Shown piece by piece: positions 22,571 through 31,119 of a stretch of 35,166 nucleotides of DNA (positions are counted from its first letter, which is position 1; each line of letters begins with the position of its first letter). The notes beneath the pieces were generated by a model. The model was not told where the DNA came from. It ran no database searches and saw only the letters and a program-made list of their open reading frames with translations. The position numbers and the translations under genes were made by a program. Origin of the DNA: Bradyrhizobium macuxiense. GTDB taxonomy: Bacteria > Pseudomonadota > Alphaproteobacteria > Rhizobiales > Xanthobacteraceae. The stretch spans positions 1 through 35,166 of the forward strand of contig NZ_VITY01000026.1 of NCBI RefSeq assembly GCF_007993935.1, written 5' to 3'.

Positions 22571-24715
22571 CTATTCGGCCGCGATCATGTGCGGCTCGTC
22601 CGCTTCATCGGCAGGAGCTTCCTCGTCGTCGCCGGCGAGGAATTCCGGCAGCGCATCGCCATCGCCGTCGGGCTCCGCGGCGTCGACGGTCGGCGTCTGG
22701 TCGGCATCGGCCATTCTCAGTGGCTCGGGCAGCCAGCCGGTCTCGGCCAGGAGGCGTTCGGCCTCCTTGGCCATGTCGCCCTTCTTGAGATGATCGATGA
22801 GCTGGGCCGCCCGCTCGCCGGCGCCTTCGCGCACAGCCTCGATGATGCGGCGCTTCGGGACCCGGCCGAGATAGTTCTCGACGGTAGGACGCCAGCCGGA
22901 TCTCACCATGTCGAGATCGACGGCGCTTGCGATGCGATCGGCGTCGGCAAGGCGCTGCTCGACGGTGTGCGGAGTGGTGCCGCCGCCGTAGCGGTCGGCC
23001 TTCTCGTATAGCGCGTTGACGCCGAACGAGGCGCAATGCGCAAAGAGCGACGCCTGCTCGTCCCCCGTGAGGCCGGTGAGCCAATCCCAGAGGTCGGCCT
23101 TGTCCTTCGGCAGGCGCCCCTCCCAGGACTTGTGACGCGCCTCGATCGCCTTGGCCGCCGGCGTGTCCTTCAGCCCCTGCGCCTGCACCGGGAAGCTGGC
23201 GCAGCGCACGAAGACCTCCATCGCCGTCCCGTAGGAGGAATAGCGGGAGAAGACGTCGAGGCAGAATTTGTGCAGCACCGCTTGGAAGGCGACCGAAGGC
23301 GTGGTTGCCAACTTGTCGCGCAGCGCCAGCGTCCGCTCCGCAGTGAGCTCGGTCAGCAGGCGGTCCGGCAACGGCTTCACCGCATCATCGTCCTCGTCCT
23401 CGGGCTCCGCAACCTGACCGCCGATTGTGATGACGGCGCGCTGTGTGACCGGGGCCGATGGTTCGGCGCCGTCCATGACCGCAGCAGCGGGTTCGCCATC
23501 GCTGTCCTGCCCCGGCTCGGCCACGGGCACCTCGTCCTCAGGCCGGACATAGCCGCGGTCGACCAAGAGCGTGCCTTCGGCGTCGATGCCGACGAACGCG
23601 CCCGCGCGGGCGATGTCGGCCCGCTGAAAAATGACAGGTCGATCATCGAAAGCGGCGAGAGCCGTCTCGATCTCGCCGAGCCGCTGGTCGACCTCGTCAG
23701 GCAGCTCGTCCACGCTGTCATGCTCGGCTTCGAGCCTCGCATATTCTGCGCTGAGCGCCACGATGGTCACCTGCTCTTCGGCCGTGAGATCAGCGGGCAC
23801 GCCGTCCAGCTCGCGCAAGCCTCGGGTATGGCCGTAGGGGAAGTCGATCGCGACATCGATCCACTTCCAGCCTTCGGCGGCGATCGCTTCCGCCTCTGCC
23901 TTCAGCTTCTCGGCGACCAGGCGGTCGAGCAGAGCGACGTCCTCCAGCCAGCCGCCGTCGTCGGACTCGAACAGGTCGCGCAGCACCACGCCCCCGGCCG
24001 CCTCGTAGACGTCGAGGCCGACAAACACGGCTCGCCGGTCGGAGGCTCGCACCGTCTTCTCTGTCAGCATGCGGCGGATCTGATAGGGCTCCTTCTGCCA
24101 AGAGCCGGAGATAGCCTGCCAGACCTGCTCCTGGCGAGCATGCTCCGCGGTGACGGTGAAGGCCATCAACTGTTCGAGCGACATGCCGTCCTCGGCATAG
24201 ACGTCGAGCAAGACGGGCGAGACCGAGGCGAGGCGCAGGCGCTGCTTCACCAAATTGACCGAGGTGAAGAAGGCAGCGGCGATGTCCTCCTCGCTCTGGC
24301 CCTTCTCCCGCATTGCCTGGAAGGCGCGGAACTGGTCGAGCGGGTGCAGCGGCGCGCGCTGGATGTTCTCGGCGAGCGAATCGTCCTCGGCGAGAATGTC
24401 GGTCGCCGGATCGCGCACGACGCATGGCACCGGCGCGGTCTTGGCCAGTCGCTTCTGCTTCACCAGCAACTCCAGCGCCCGATAGCGGCGCCCGCCGGCC
24501 GGGATCTCGAACATGCCGGTTTCGGCGCCCTTGGCGTCGAGGACCGGCCGGACGTTGAGACTTTGGAGCAAAGTACGTCGGGCGATGTCCTCGGCCAACT
24601 CCTCGATGGAAATGCCGGCCTTTACGCGCCGGACGTTTGACTGGCTGAGCACGAGCTTATTGAAGGGAATGTCGCGCGAAGACGAGAGGGTGATCTTCTG
24701 AACGGCAGTCGCCAT
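22571..24715 (-). CDS. Large ParB/RepB-family protein
   Basis: A 714-residue protein. The N-terminal ParB nuclease-like domain (about 15-115) includes LVLSQSNVRRVKAGISIEEL, the arginine patch AGGRRYRAL and DDSLAENIQRAPLHPLDQFR. A KorB-like helix-turn-helix follows (about 135-180: EDIAAAFFTSVNLVKQRLRL). The rest (about 200-714) is long and helical with acidic, low-complexity linkers and an acidic end (GDDEEAPADEADEPHMIAAE). Chromosomal ParB is about 300 residues; these 700-residue versions are characteristic of ICEs and plasmids. No parA gene is adjacent, so classic partition is uncertain and a regulatory or DNA-processing role is equally possible. The start is ATG 24715. Confidence 0.9.
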   Translation of the reverse strand: MATAVQKITLSSSRDIPFNKLVLSQSNVRRVKAGISIEELAEDIARRTLLQSLNVRPVLDAKGAETGMFEIPAGGRRYRALELLVKQKRLAKTAPVPCVVRDPATDILAEDDSLAENIQRAPLHPLDQFRAFQAMREKGQSEEDIAAAFFTSVNLVKQRLRLASVSPVLLDVYAEDGMSLEQLMAFTVTAEHARQEQVWQAISGSWQKEPYQIRRMLTEKTVRASDRRAVFVGLDVYEAAGGVVLRDLFESDDGGWLEDVALLDRLVAEKLKAEAEAIAAEGWKWIDVAIDFPYGHTRGLRELDGVPADLTAEEQVTIVALSAEYARLEAEHDSVDELPDEVDQRLGEIETALAAFDDRPVIFQRADIARAGAFVGIDAEGTLLVDRGYVRPEDEVPVAEPGQDSDGEPAAAVMDGAEPSAPVTQRAVITIGGQVAEPEDEDDDAVKPLPDRLLTELTAERTLALRDKLATTPSVAFQAVLHKFCLDVFSRYSSYGTAMEVFVRCASFPVQAQGLKDTPAAKAIEARHKSWEGRLPKDKADLWDWLTGLTGDEQASLFAHCASFGVNALYEKADRYGGGTTPHTVEQRLADADRIASAVDLDMVRSGWRPTVENYLGRVPKRRIIEAVREGAGERAAQLIDHLKKGDMAKEAERLLAETGWLPEPLRMADADQTPTVDAAEPDGDGDALPEFLAGDDEEAPADEADEPHMIAAE

Positions 24716-25384
24716 GGGTGATACTCCGCGACGAGCGGCCCAAAGACACTCTCTGGGCCTCCAACCCGTCAGTGCGCCAAGCGCAGCCCTCTAACTCTCT
24801 GACCAGAAAGGAGAAACACACGGAAGTTAGACGCTCAACTACCGAAGAGCTCCGGAGGGTGAGACACCCTCCCCGCCACACGGTGCAGCGTGGGGCGCGA
24901 AGCGAGTGGGTGAAGGCCGACCGGGGGCTTCCGGGAGGCCGTACATCAGCAGAACCCGCTAATGCCGGACGTGAGGGGACTTCCGATCCCAACAGCGGTC
25001 CGGCTAGCGAGTCCGCCACGGAGAGGGAAACCGAACCGATGGCCGAAGCCCCGTCAGGAGGCGTCTCACCAACTCGGAAGTGGGTGAGCGAGTCGAAAGA
25101 TTTGTGGAGCGCCGATGTGCAATTGATGGGTGCGCATCAGGGACGTCGGGGTAACCCGACGTCAGCAGCCGGGAAAGCCTGCAAGGCCCGGAGGCCGGAA
25201 TCCACACGGGGTAGAGTCGGCTCCTAAAGCGGACAAGGAGCAACGGTGGAACTTGGGAGACCGCCTGCGTTTCCGCTCCCCTCGGGGACGGATGGCCGAA
25301 GCGACCGGCGAACGCGCGTGGCGGAGTCGGAGCCCGCATAGTAGTTCGAGGACGGGAAAGCCGTCCACACGGCGAAGGCGGGCA

Positions 25385-26944
25385 GTGAGTACAACTTGCA
25401 AGCAGGAGACGGACAACTTGTCCAACACGGTGAATACCGAGTTCATTCTCGACATGCAGCGCAAGCTGTATCGGTGGAGTGCTGCGGACCCCGACAAGAG
25501 GTTTGCAGATCTGTTCAACATCGTATGCGATCGCCGAACGCTGCTTCGTGCTTGGGAACGGCTGGCCCGTAACAGGGGCAGCAACACTCCGGGCACGGAC
25601 AACGTGACGCGTAAAGCGGTCCAAGAGCGGCCCGATGGGGTCGCAGGCTTTCTGGAGGATACCCGGCGAGAACTGCGACAAGGAATCTACTGCCCTCAAC
25701 CTGTCCGGCAAAGGCTGATTCCGAAGCCGGGCAAGCCGGGAAAATTCCGCCCATTAGGCATACCCACGCTCAAAGACCGACTGGTCCAAATGACGCTCAA
25801 GCTGGTGTTGGAGCCAATCTTCGAGGCGGATTTTTATCCGACCTCATACGGCTTCCGCCCCGGCCGAAGCACCCATGACGCACTGTCCAGAGTGCGGCAC
25901 AGGTTGAACCCGACGTCGGCCGGTCCTTCGCGGACCCGGTATGTGATCGAGGGCGACATCAAGGGTTGCTTCGATGCTATCGATCATCACGTGCTGATGG
26001 ATCGGGTTCGACGCCGCATCCAGGACCGCAAGGTCCTGCGGCTCGTCCTCGCCTTCCTGAAAGCCGACATAATGATCGAAGGCAGTCTTCGGCATCCGGT
26101 AACCGGTACCCCGCAAGGGGGTATCATCTCGCCGCTCTTGGCCAACGTTTATCTCACGGCCATCGACGAGAGATATAAACGCTGGATTCCCACTCCACGG
26201 GACAAGACTCGCGAGCGGGCGCAACAGCGCCTGCAGTCCGACTACAAACGTGGTCGGCCGGGCTTTTACGTGGTGCGTTACGCGGACGACTTCGTCGTCC
26301 TCGTGCAGGGAACACTTCAGGATGCCGAACAAGAGCGCCTGGCGCTGGCGCAGTTCCTCAAAGAGGAGCTGCGTATGGAATTGTCGATGGAGAAAACCAA
26401 GATCACTGATGTCCGGGAAGGCTTTGACTTCCTCGGATATCGGGTCTCGCAGGAAAAGATGCGTCTCACCGGACGCCGCGTCGGCATGCTCTTCATCCCG
26501 AAGAGCAAGTCGCAGCTACTGCGTGACAAGGTCAAGGCCAAGGTGCGGGAAACGCCTACCGGCTTCACCCTCGCCGACCTCATTGACGATCTCAACCCAG
26601 TCATCATCGGTTGGCGCAACTACTACCGATATGCCTCACGGGCATGGAAGGAGTTCGCCACGAACGACTGGTGGCTGTACTGGCGCCTGAAATCCTGGCT
26701 CGGCAAGAAGCATGGCACAGCGTCGAGAAGGAAGCTACGCCGAGTCTACACCGAGTCGGGAGAGAAAAGCAGCGGATGGCGAATGGGCGAAAAGAAGCTC
26801 GCTCAGTTTGCTGATGCCAAACGGCGGCTGTACCCGGATCGGGGCCTTCGCATACCGAACGGATGGAATGCCAGTCCGGACGAGTGGTTTCTTAAAGGAG
26901 ACAACAAGTTCTGGCAGGCGACCAACGCCCTCGCATCATTGTGA
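25385..26944 (+). CDS. ltrA: Group II intron reverse transcriptase/maturase
   Basis: About 519 residues from GTG 25385 (the frame is open from 25130, but the extra N-terminus is intron leader). RT blocks: TLKLVLEPIFEADFYPTSYG then FRPGRSTHDAL; EGDIKGCFDAIDHHVLM; GTPQGGIISPLLANVYL; and the catalytic YVVRYADDFVVLV. The thumb/maturase part includes DFLGYRVSQEKMRLTGRRVG and GWRNYYRYASRAWKEF. No HNH endonuclease with CxxC pairs follows the maturase region, so mobility would use nicked or replicating DNA rather than an encoded cut. Blocks are complete, so the protein is probably active. Confidence 0.9.
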   Translation: MSTTCKQETDNLSNTVNTEFILDMQRKLYRWSAADPDKRFADLFNIVCDRRTLLRAWERLARNRGSNTPGTDNVTRKAVQERPDGVAGFLEDTRRELRQGIYCPQPVRQRLIPKPGKPGKFRPLGIPTLKDRLVQMTLKLVLEPIFEADFYPTSYGFRPGRSTHDALSRVRHRLNPTSAGPSRTRYVIEGDIKGCFDAIDHHVLMDRVRRRIQDRKVLRLVLAFLKADIMIEGSLRHPVTGTPQGGIISPLLANVYLTAIDERYKRWIPTPRDKTRERAQQRLQSDYKRGRPGFYVVRYADDFVVLVQGTLQDAEQERLALAQFLKEELRMELSMEKTKITDVREGFDFLGYRVSQEKMRLTGRRVGMLFIPKSKSQLLRDKVKAKVRETPTGFTLADLIDDLNPVIIGWRNYYRYASRAWKEFATNDWWLYWRLKSWLGKKHGTASRRKLRRVYTESGEKSSGWRMGEKKLAQFADAKRRLYPDRGLRIPNGWNASPDEWFLKGDNKFWQATNALASL

Positions 26945-26974
26945 GGGCCACCCGTGGCTAACGCCACGCATGGA

Positions 26975-27008
26975 GAGCCGGATGCGGGGAAACTCGCATG
27001 TCCGGTTC
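26975..27008 (+). ncRNA. Group II intron domain V
   Basis: The 34-base hairpin starts GAGCCGGATGCGG, has a GGAAAC loop region and ends TCGCATGTCCGGTTC. Its arms pair throughout with the usual internal bulge. Domain V is the catalytic core of group II introns, and its preservation suggests a splicing-competent RNA. Confidence 0.85.
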
Positions 27009-27080
27009 GGAGCGGGGGATGAAGAAACCTGCCCTGGCAACGGGGCAAGGCGCTTCATCCCTACTCTACCGAAGCGCAGC

Positions 27081-27105
27081 GCGGCCCTCTACCTCTGAGG
27101 GCCGC
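27081..27105. other. Hairpin in the intron's 3' exon
   Basis: GCGGCCCTC (27081-27089) and GAGGGCCGC (27097-27105) are perfect nine-base arms starting 11 bases after the intron end. There is no T-run. Stem-loops near the insertion point are preferred targets of some bacterial group II introns (class C), which might explain the site; otherwise it belongs to the DUF932-ParB intergenic region. Confidence 0.5.
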
Positions 27106-27142
27106 ACCACAAACCGACGATCAGGAAAAACGGAAAGGCACG

Positions 27143-27176
27143 AAGCCGGAGACACGCCGTTCCGCATCTCCGGCTT
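27143..27176 (-). terminator. Hairpin after the DUF932 gene
   Basis: AAGCCGGAGA (27143-27152) and TCTCCGGCTT (27167-27176) are perfect ten-base arms with a 14-base loop, nine bases beyond the DUF932 stop. On the minus strand the run after the stem (CGTGCCTTTCC) is only weakly T-rich, so termination may be partial. Confidence 0.6.
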
Positions 27177-27184
27177 TCCGGGTA

Positions 27185-28381
27185 TCAGGCTGCGCGGTCA
27201 AGCAGCTTCTTCGCGCGCGCCTCCAGATCGAGTCGGGCGTCCTGATGGGTCTTGCCCCGCGCAACCGCTGTGATGCCTTGCACGAAATCGAAGACGCTCT
27301 CGGGCTTGCGTCCTTCCTCGGCCAGCACCGTTTCGATGATCTTCGCTGTCTCTGTCTTCGAGAAGCCCCGCTTGCGCAGGAACTCGCCGCGGTCGTCGTC
27401 GGTGCGGGCGACGACCTTTTCCCGCGCGGCCCTGATGCCGTTGACGAACGGCATTGGTGAGGAATTGGCAAAGTTGGTCAGCGCCGGTACCGCCTCCTGC
27501 GCGAACCGCGAGGCGGCGTATTTGGAGTGGCGGATGGTGATCTGCTCGAAATCCTCTACGCCCCAGAGATTGCGGTTCTGGCAGACGGCGCGGAGATAGA
27601 AGCTCGCCATTCCGAGCGTCTTGGCACCAACCTCGGAATTCCAGCAGTAGAAGCCACGAAAGTAGAGGTCCGGCGAGCCATCACGCAGCCGGCCGGCCTC
27701 GATCGGATTGAGGTCGTCGACCAGGAACAGGAAGACGTCGCGGTCGGACGCGTAGAGCGTCGTCGTATCGTGGCTGATGTCGACATGGGGATTATAGACG
27801 CCGGTCGACCAGTCGAGCACGCCCGGGACTTTCCAGCGCGTGTCGCCCGTGCCATTGCCGGCGATGCGCTGAACGGCCGCCACGAGTTCATGGTCAAAAA
27901 TACGCCCGTATTCGGGCCCCGTAACCGCGCGAAGCTCTACGCGACCGTCTTCGATCTCGAGCGTCTTGACCTGCTCGCCTCGATGAGAGCTGACGCCAAA
28001 TTGGAGGTTGATGCCAGCGAGCGGCGCCGGAAGCTGCCGGAGGTAGGCGGCCGGCGCGCCGACCAGGCTCGCGAGTTGGCCGAAGCTCCAGTGGGTCGGT
28101 GCGATAGGCGTATCGGAGCCGGGTAACGTTAGCGCCAGCCGTTCCGCATCGTTACGATCCGCCTCGACGCGGATCGCTGCGCTCTCCACCGTCCGGGTCC
28201 GGCTACGCTCGGTCCGTCCGCGCACGGCGGCATGAAGGTCCGACAGGGACAGATAGCGCTCGTCCGCCGGCCGCGAGAACCACTCCGAGGATACGCGGCC
28301 AACTCGCTCACCGCGGGTAAGATCCACCTTGTAGCCGCCGATGCGGTCGCGGCCGGTGCTGAGAACTTCGACTTGGGACAT
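27185..28381 (-). CDS. DUF932 family protein
   Basis: A 398-residue protein. DUF932 occupies about residues 60-330 and is recognisable from WSFGQLASLVGAPAAYLRQL, RAVTGPEYGRIFDHELVAAV, YASDRDVFLFLVDDLNPIEA, FRGFYCWNSEVGAKTLGMAS and LRAVCQNRNLWGVEDF. The end is helical and charged (ARKLLDRAA-type). DUF932 genes belong to ICEs, plasmids and phages; members include LGT_TIGR03299-type proteins, but no biochemical role is established. The ATG is 28381. Downstream on the same strand comes the ParB-like gene, now separated by the intron. Confidence 0.88.
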   Translation of the reverse strand: MSQVEVLSTGRDRIGGYKVDLTRGERVGRVSSEWFSRPADERYLSLSDLHAAVRGRTERSRTRTVESAAIRVEADRNDAERLALTLPGSDTPIAPTHWSFGQLASLVGAPAAYLRQLPAPLAGINLQFGVSSHRGEQVKTLEIEDGRVELRAVTGPEYGRIFDHELVAAVQRIAGNGTGDTRWKVPGVLDWSTGVYNPHVDISHDTTTLYASDRDVFLFLVDDLNPIEAGRLRDGSPDLYFRGFYCWNSEVGAKTLGMASFYLRAVCQNRNLWGVEDFEQITIRHSKYAASRFAQEAVPALTNFANSSPMPFVNGIRAAREKVVARTDDDRGEFLRKRGFSKTETAKIIETVLAEEGRKPESVFDFVQGITAVARGKTHQDARLDLEARAKKLLDRAA

Positions 28382-28572
28382 GGGTCGTCTCCATGACGGG
28401 CGCCGGAGGCCTCTCCTCCAGCCCTCAACCCGTCGCGGAAAACCCGGTCAGCACTCTCACTCTTTCGGGAGCAATGCGGGGACTCGGCCGCAGGGGAAGG
28501 CGTTCCCCCTCAAGTGACCGACGAACAGATTGTCCGAGATTTGTATATCTATTTCGGAGAGTGAACTGCCCT
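28382..28572. promoter_or_regulatory. Divergent control region upstream of DUF932
   Basis: About 190 bases between DUF932 (minus) and a truncated plus-strand gene. It contains a palindrome GGGGAA-GGCG-TTCCCC (28493-28508) on the DUF932 side, and the first of two GTCCGA/TCGGA operators on the other side. The DUF932 leader resembles the ParB leader: both carry a CAACCCGTC element (reverse strand GACGGGTTG) near the start codon. Confidence 0.45.
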
Positions 28573-28602
28573 ATGTCCGAAAAAGAGCTACAATTTTCGG
28601 AC
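28532..28602. promoter_or_regulatory. Two matched inverted-repeat operators
   Basis: Site 1 is GTCCGA (28532-28537), 16 bases, TCGGAG (28554-28559). Site 2 is GTCCGA (28575-28580), 16 bases, TCGGAC (28597-28602), with arms extending to 11 perfect bases (ATGTCCGAAAA and TTTTCGGACAT). The sites start 43 bases apart, about four helical turns, and site 2 covers the start codon of the truncated gene at 28573. This is the layout of a cooperative autorepressor; AbiEi antitoxins are known to bind two inverted repeats this way. Confidence 0.6.
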
Positions 28603-28722
28603 ATAAACAGCCACTCGCCCGACCTCAAGACCGTTATGCTTGACCGCATCCGCGCGGACGCGCCGCGGAAGGTCTGGAGAAGCATCAAGAGACTAGATCG
28701 AACCGATGCTCACGTTGTCTGA
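28573..28722 (+). pseudogene. Truncated AbiEi-like (DUF6088) antitoxin gene
   Basis: The 49 codons read MSEKELQFSDINSHSPDLKT then VMLDRIRADAPRKVW, after which similarity stops (RSIKRLDRTDAHVV). The phrase M-L-RIRADAP-KVW resembles the N-terminus of DUF6088/AbiEi antitoxins, which normally continue with a TPxDFLDLGSR winged-helix segment; that is absent here. No toxin gene follows. I read it as the remains of an AbiE-type toxin-antitoxin pair whose operators survive. The family link is from memory of the motif, so moderate at best. Confidence 0.35.
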
Positions 28723-29232
28723 CTGCCCGCGAGATTAACGCGAGCGCTGGATCGCCGAGCGCAGCGGAAGCCTCCCTGCCCATCAACTCGTCGCCGTCAC
28801 GCGCAAGTATTTTTACTCCGCTTTGCTTAGCAGATCTGCTCCCGCCCACGACCACAATCGTAGGAGTGCGCTAACGCTCGATTCCGGCATTGATGTACTC
28901 GAAGAATCTCATTTTCATTTGCCGCTGCAGCGGCCAACATGAATTGACTCACCGCCCGCAGATCGAGATTTCCGTGAGCGCTTCGAAAAGGCAAAAGTGA
29001 TGCGCCATCCTGATCCTGCAATGATCCCCGTCGGGTTGTGGCCGCAGCCAACGGAAGCTGTGGCCAAAGGACGATTTAGATCGGATTGTGGCGCCGGCGA
29101 GGGTCATGAAACCACAAAAAAATCCTTACGGGGACGGGAGGGATCGAACCTGGAATCAAGCGCCGCAAGTGATTGCCGCCCGGCTGTAGCGCGGGCCGGC
29201 ACTTTACGTTAACATCCGCTGGCCAGCTTGTA
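28723..29232. other. Degenerate stretch of about 510 bases
   Basis: No convincing gene. A 74-codon minus-strand frame at 28827-29051 contains NLDLRAVSQFMLAAAAANENE, which could be a decayed fragment. At about 29128-29150 the reverse strand reads GGTTCGATCCCTCCC, like the 3' part of a tRNA T-arm, but no complete cloverleaf can be folded. The promoter for the recombinase operon should lie near 29200. Confidence 0.35.
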
Positions 29233-29406
29233 ATGCGTACCCGAATCCGATCGCCTCGGGAGCAAAGGGCGATCATCCGACCGCTTGACCCTTCCCACCC
29301 TCAGAGCTGGGACAATCCCGATAATGAGGAAATTTGGCTTGAGCTGGCGCGCGCCATTGGGCGGCAGATTGCACGGGACGAAAAGGATGTCACGGGGAGC
29401 CGATAG
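29233..29406 (+). CDS. Small protein encoded just upstream of the recombinase
   Basis: A 57-residue product: MRTRIRSPREQRAIIRPLDP then SHPQSWDNPDNEEIWLELAR and AIGRQIARDEKDVTGSR. It ends nine bases before the recombinase ATG. The acidic W-LELARAIGR helix recalls small open frames that I associate with serine recombinases in Bradyrhizobium islands (recollection). It could be a directionality or regulatory factor for the recombinase, but nothing in the sequence proves it. The ATG at 29233 has a poor ribosome binding site. Confidence 0.5.
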   Translation: MRTRIRSPREQRAIIRPLDPSHPQSWDNPDNEEIWLELARAIGRQIARDEKDVTGSR

Positions 29407-29415
29407 GGGAACGGC

Positions 29416-31119
29416 ATGACGGCAGCGTCACCCAAAATGAGAGCCGTACTATACGCCCGCTATTCCAGCGACATGCAAAAGGCGACCTCGATTGACGGTC
29501 AGCTATTGCTCTGCCGAAAGGTCGCCGAACGCAATAACCTAGATGTCGTCGATGAATTCGTCGACGCCGCAAAGTCTGGTCTTACCGAAGATGCGCGGGA
29601 CGGCTATAAACGATTGCTAAACGGTGTTCGAAACCATGACTTTAACGTGGTCATCGTTGAGCATTTCGACCGATTGTCCCGCGATCCCGCAACGATCCAG
29701 CGCCTAAAGCAGGTTTTCGAGTTCAACGGCGTTGAGCTGATGGATCAGAAAGGCATTTACGCCACCGCTACCGATATCAGCATCGCAAGTCTCTATAACA
29801 CGATTTACAAGCCGCAGCTTGCCGACAAGGTTCGGCGCGGCCATGACAACGCTGTCGCTAATGGAAAAATTCCCGGCTCATACGCGTATGGCTATCGGCC
29901 GAGGCCTGGTGCGCCCGGCGAGCGCTTGATCGATAAGAACGAAGCAAAGATCGTACTCCGCATCTTCAAGGAATATGCTTCGGGCCGCTCAACCCGAAAT
30001 ATTGCAGCTGATCTCTCCCGCGAAGGTGTGCCCTCCCCTGGCGCCACCCGTCACAAGAACAAGGCCGGTCGCACCATTTGGAATCATCAGTGCATCACTG
30101 GCGGTCGTCATGGTCGCGGCATTATCGGCAACGAGTTGTATATCGGCGAGATACATTGGAACGTTCGCTCGACAATTCTCAACCCGGAAACGCAGAAGAA
30201 ACAGAAGCGCCGCAATCCGGAAGAACGGCACATCATCGTCAAGAATCCCGAGCTGCGGATCATTCCGCAAGCACTCTGGGATACGGTGCAGAAGGTTCGC
30301 AGCGCGCGCGCTGTCCATATGTTCGGGCCGACCGGCAAGCCGCAGCGTCGCTCAATGATTCCGCGCAACAATGAGCACCCGCTTGCCGGTGTCCTCCGGT
30401 GCGGCGTTTGCAACGGCTATATGCGAATTGCGCAATCGTCCCGGAATGGCGCGCCGCGCGCCGCATGCGCCAACGCGCATCAGCGAGGTACCTGCGAGCA
30501 CACCCGTAGCTTTGACATGGACGTTCTACTTGAGGACGTTTCCGTCAAGATCGACGTGAAATTGCTTTCGCCAAAAGCCATTGAAGAGGCGATGAGTGCT
30601 TGGCAGGAGGAACGCAAGAAAGATCGAAAAAAAGTTAGCGAACGCACCAACCTCGAGCGTCGACGCCGTACGCTAACTGCCGAGATAGAGCGCCTATCAT
30701 ATGCCATCGCAAACAGCCGTCGTAAACCCGATGAGCTGCTCAAGCGGATCGATGAGTGCGATATGGAGCGAGAAAACGTTGATGCGCGCTTGCAGCTGCT
30801 GGGCAACAGCAGCGAGAACGTGATCCCGTTCGACCACCCGAAGTTCGGCGAACTTTACCGTTCGGAAGTTAGAAAATTGGTCACCGCGCTCAAGATCAAT
30901 TCGAAAGCGATCGAAACCCGCGTCGCCTTCCGTAACTTGATTGACTGCATTGTGGTGCATCCAGTTCGCAAGCGGATGCCCTATGAATATACGCCCTACC
31001 TGAACAGTGCCGCCCTTTGCGGCATGAAGCTTTTCCCCGAAAACCGGCGCAAGGGAGAAGAAATCGGCATGTTGGCCTACTACGATAACGGCAAATCAGG
31101 AAAGTCGGTGTCCTCGTAA
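29416..31119 (+). CDS. Large serine recombinase (integrase of the island)
   Basis: A 567-residue protein with all parts of a large serine integrase. The catalytic domain has AVLYARYSSDMQ, nucleophile S17 (or adjacent S18), and the arginines of DRLSRD (R86, R89). The recombinase domain (about 150-290) includes GSYAYGYRPRPG. A zinc ribbon has C329-x2-C332 and C351/C360. A coiled coil follows (about 385-470: KKDRKKVSERTNLERRRRTL), then a basic C-terminus. The last codons (GTG TCC TCG TAA) lie inside the ybgC target sequence, so the gene sits directly at the attachment site. GGGGAACGGC precedes the ATG. No tyrosine integrase is seen. Confidence 0.92.
   Translation: MTAASPKMRAVLYARYSSDMQKATSIDGQLLLCRKVAERNNLDVVDEFVDAAKSGLTEDARDGYKRLLNGVRNHDFNVVIVEHFDRLSRDPATIQRLKQVFEFNGVELMDQKGIYATATDISIASLYNTIYKPQLADKVRRGHDNAVANGKIPGSYAYGYRPRPGAPGERLIDKNEAKIVLRIFKEYASGRSTRNIAADLSREGVPSPGATRHKNKAGRTIWNHQCITGGRHGRGIIGNELYIGEIHWNVRSTILNPETQKKQKRRNPEERHIIVKNPELRIIPQALWDTVQKVRSARAVHMFGPTGKPQRRSMIPRNNEHPLAGVLRCGVCNGYMRIAQSSRNGAPRAACANAHQRGTCEHTRSFDMDVLLEDVSVKIDVKLLSPKAIEEAMSAWQEERKKDRKKVSERTNLERRRRTLTAEIERLSYAIANSRRKPDELLKRIDECDMERENVDARLQLLGNSSENVIPFDHPKFGELYRSEVRKLVTALKINSKAIETRVAFRNLIDCIVVHPVRKRMPYEYTPYLNSAALCGMKLFPENRRKGEEIGMLAYYDNGKSGKSVSS

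Larger units (their letters stand above)
24772..27069 (+). mobile_element. Group II intron with encoded reverse transcriptase
   Basis: The 5' boundary fits the consensus (GTGCGCC at 24772). About 600 bases of structured leader follow, then the intron-encoded protein, then a canonical domain V (26975-27008). Domain VI has arms GGGATGAAG (27016-27024) and CTTCATCCC (27053-27061), and the 3' end is TACTCTAC, which I place at 27069 within a base or two. Insertion is antisense to the flanking DUF932 and ParB-like genes and lies 57 bases upstream of the ParB start, so the intron cannot splice out of that operon's mRNA. Confidence 0.85.

Noticed and set aside
23036..24640. 534-codon plus-strand frame opposite the ParB-like gene
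   Set aside because: Composition is typical of an antisense frame, and the minus strand encodes the ParB domain and HTH.
29128..29200. Possible tRNA gene upstream of the recombinase (reverse strand GGTTCGATCCCTCCC)
   Set aside because: The T-arm stem pairs only partly and no convincing D-arm, anticodon arm or acceptor stem can be folded. At most it is a tRNA 3'-end remnant.
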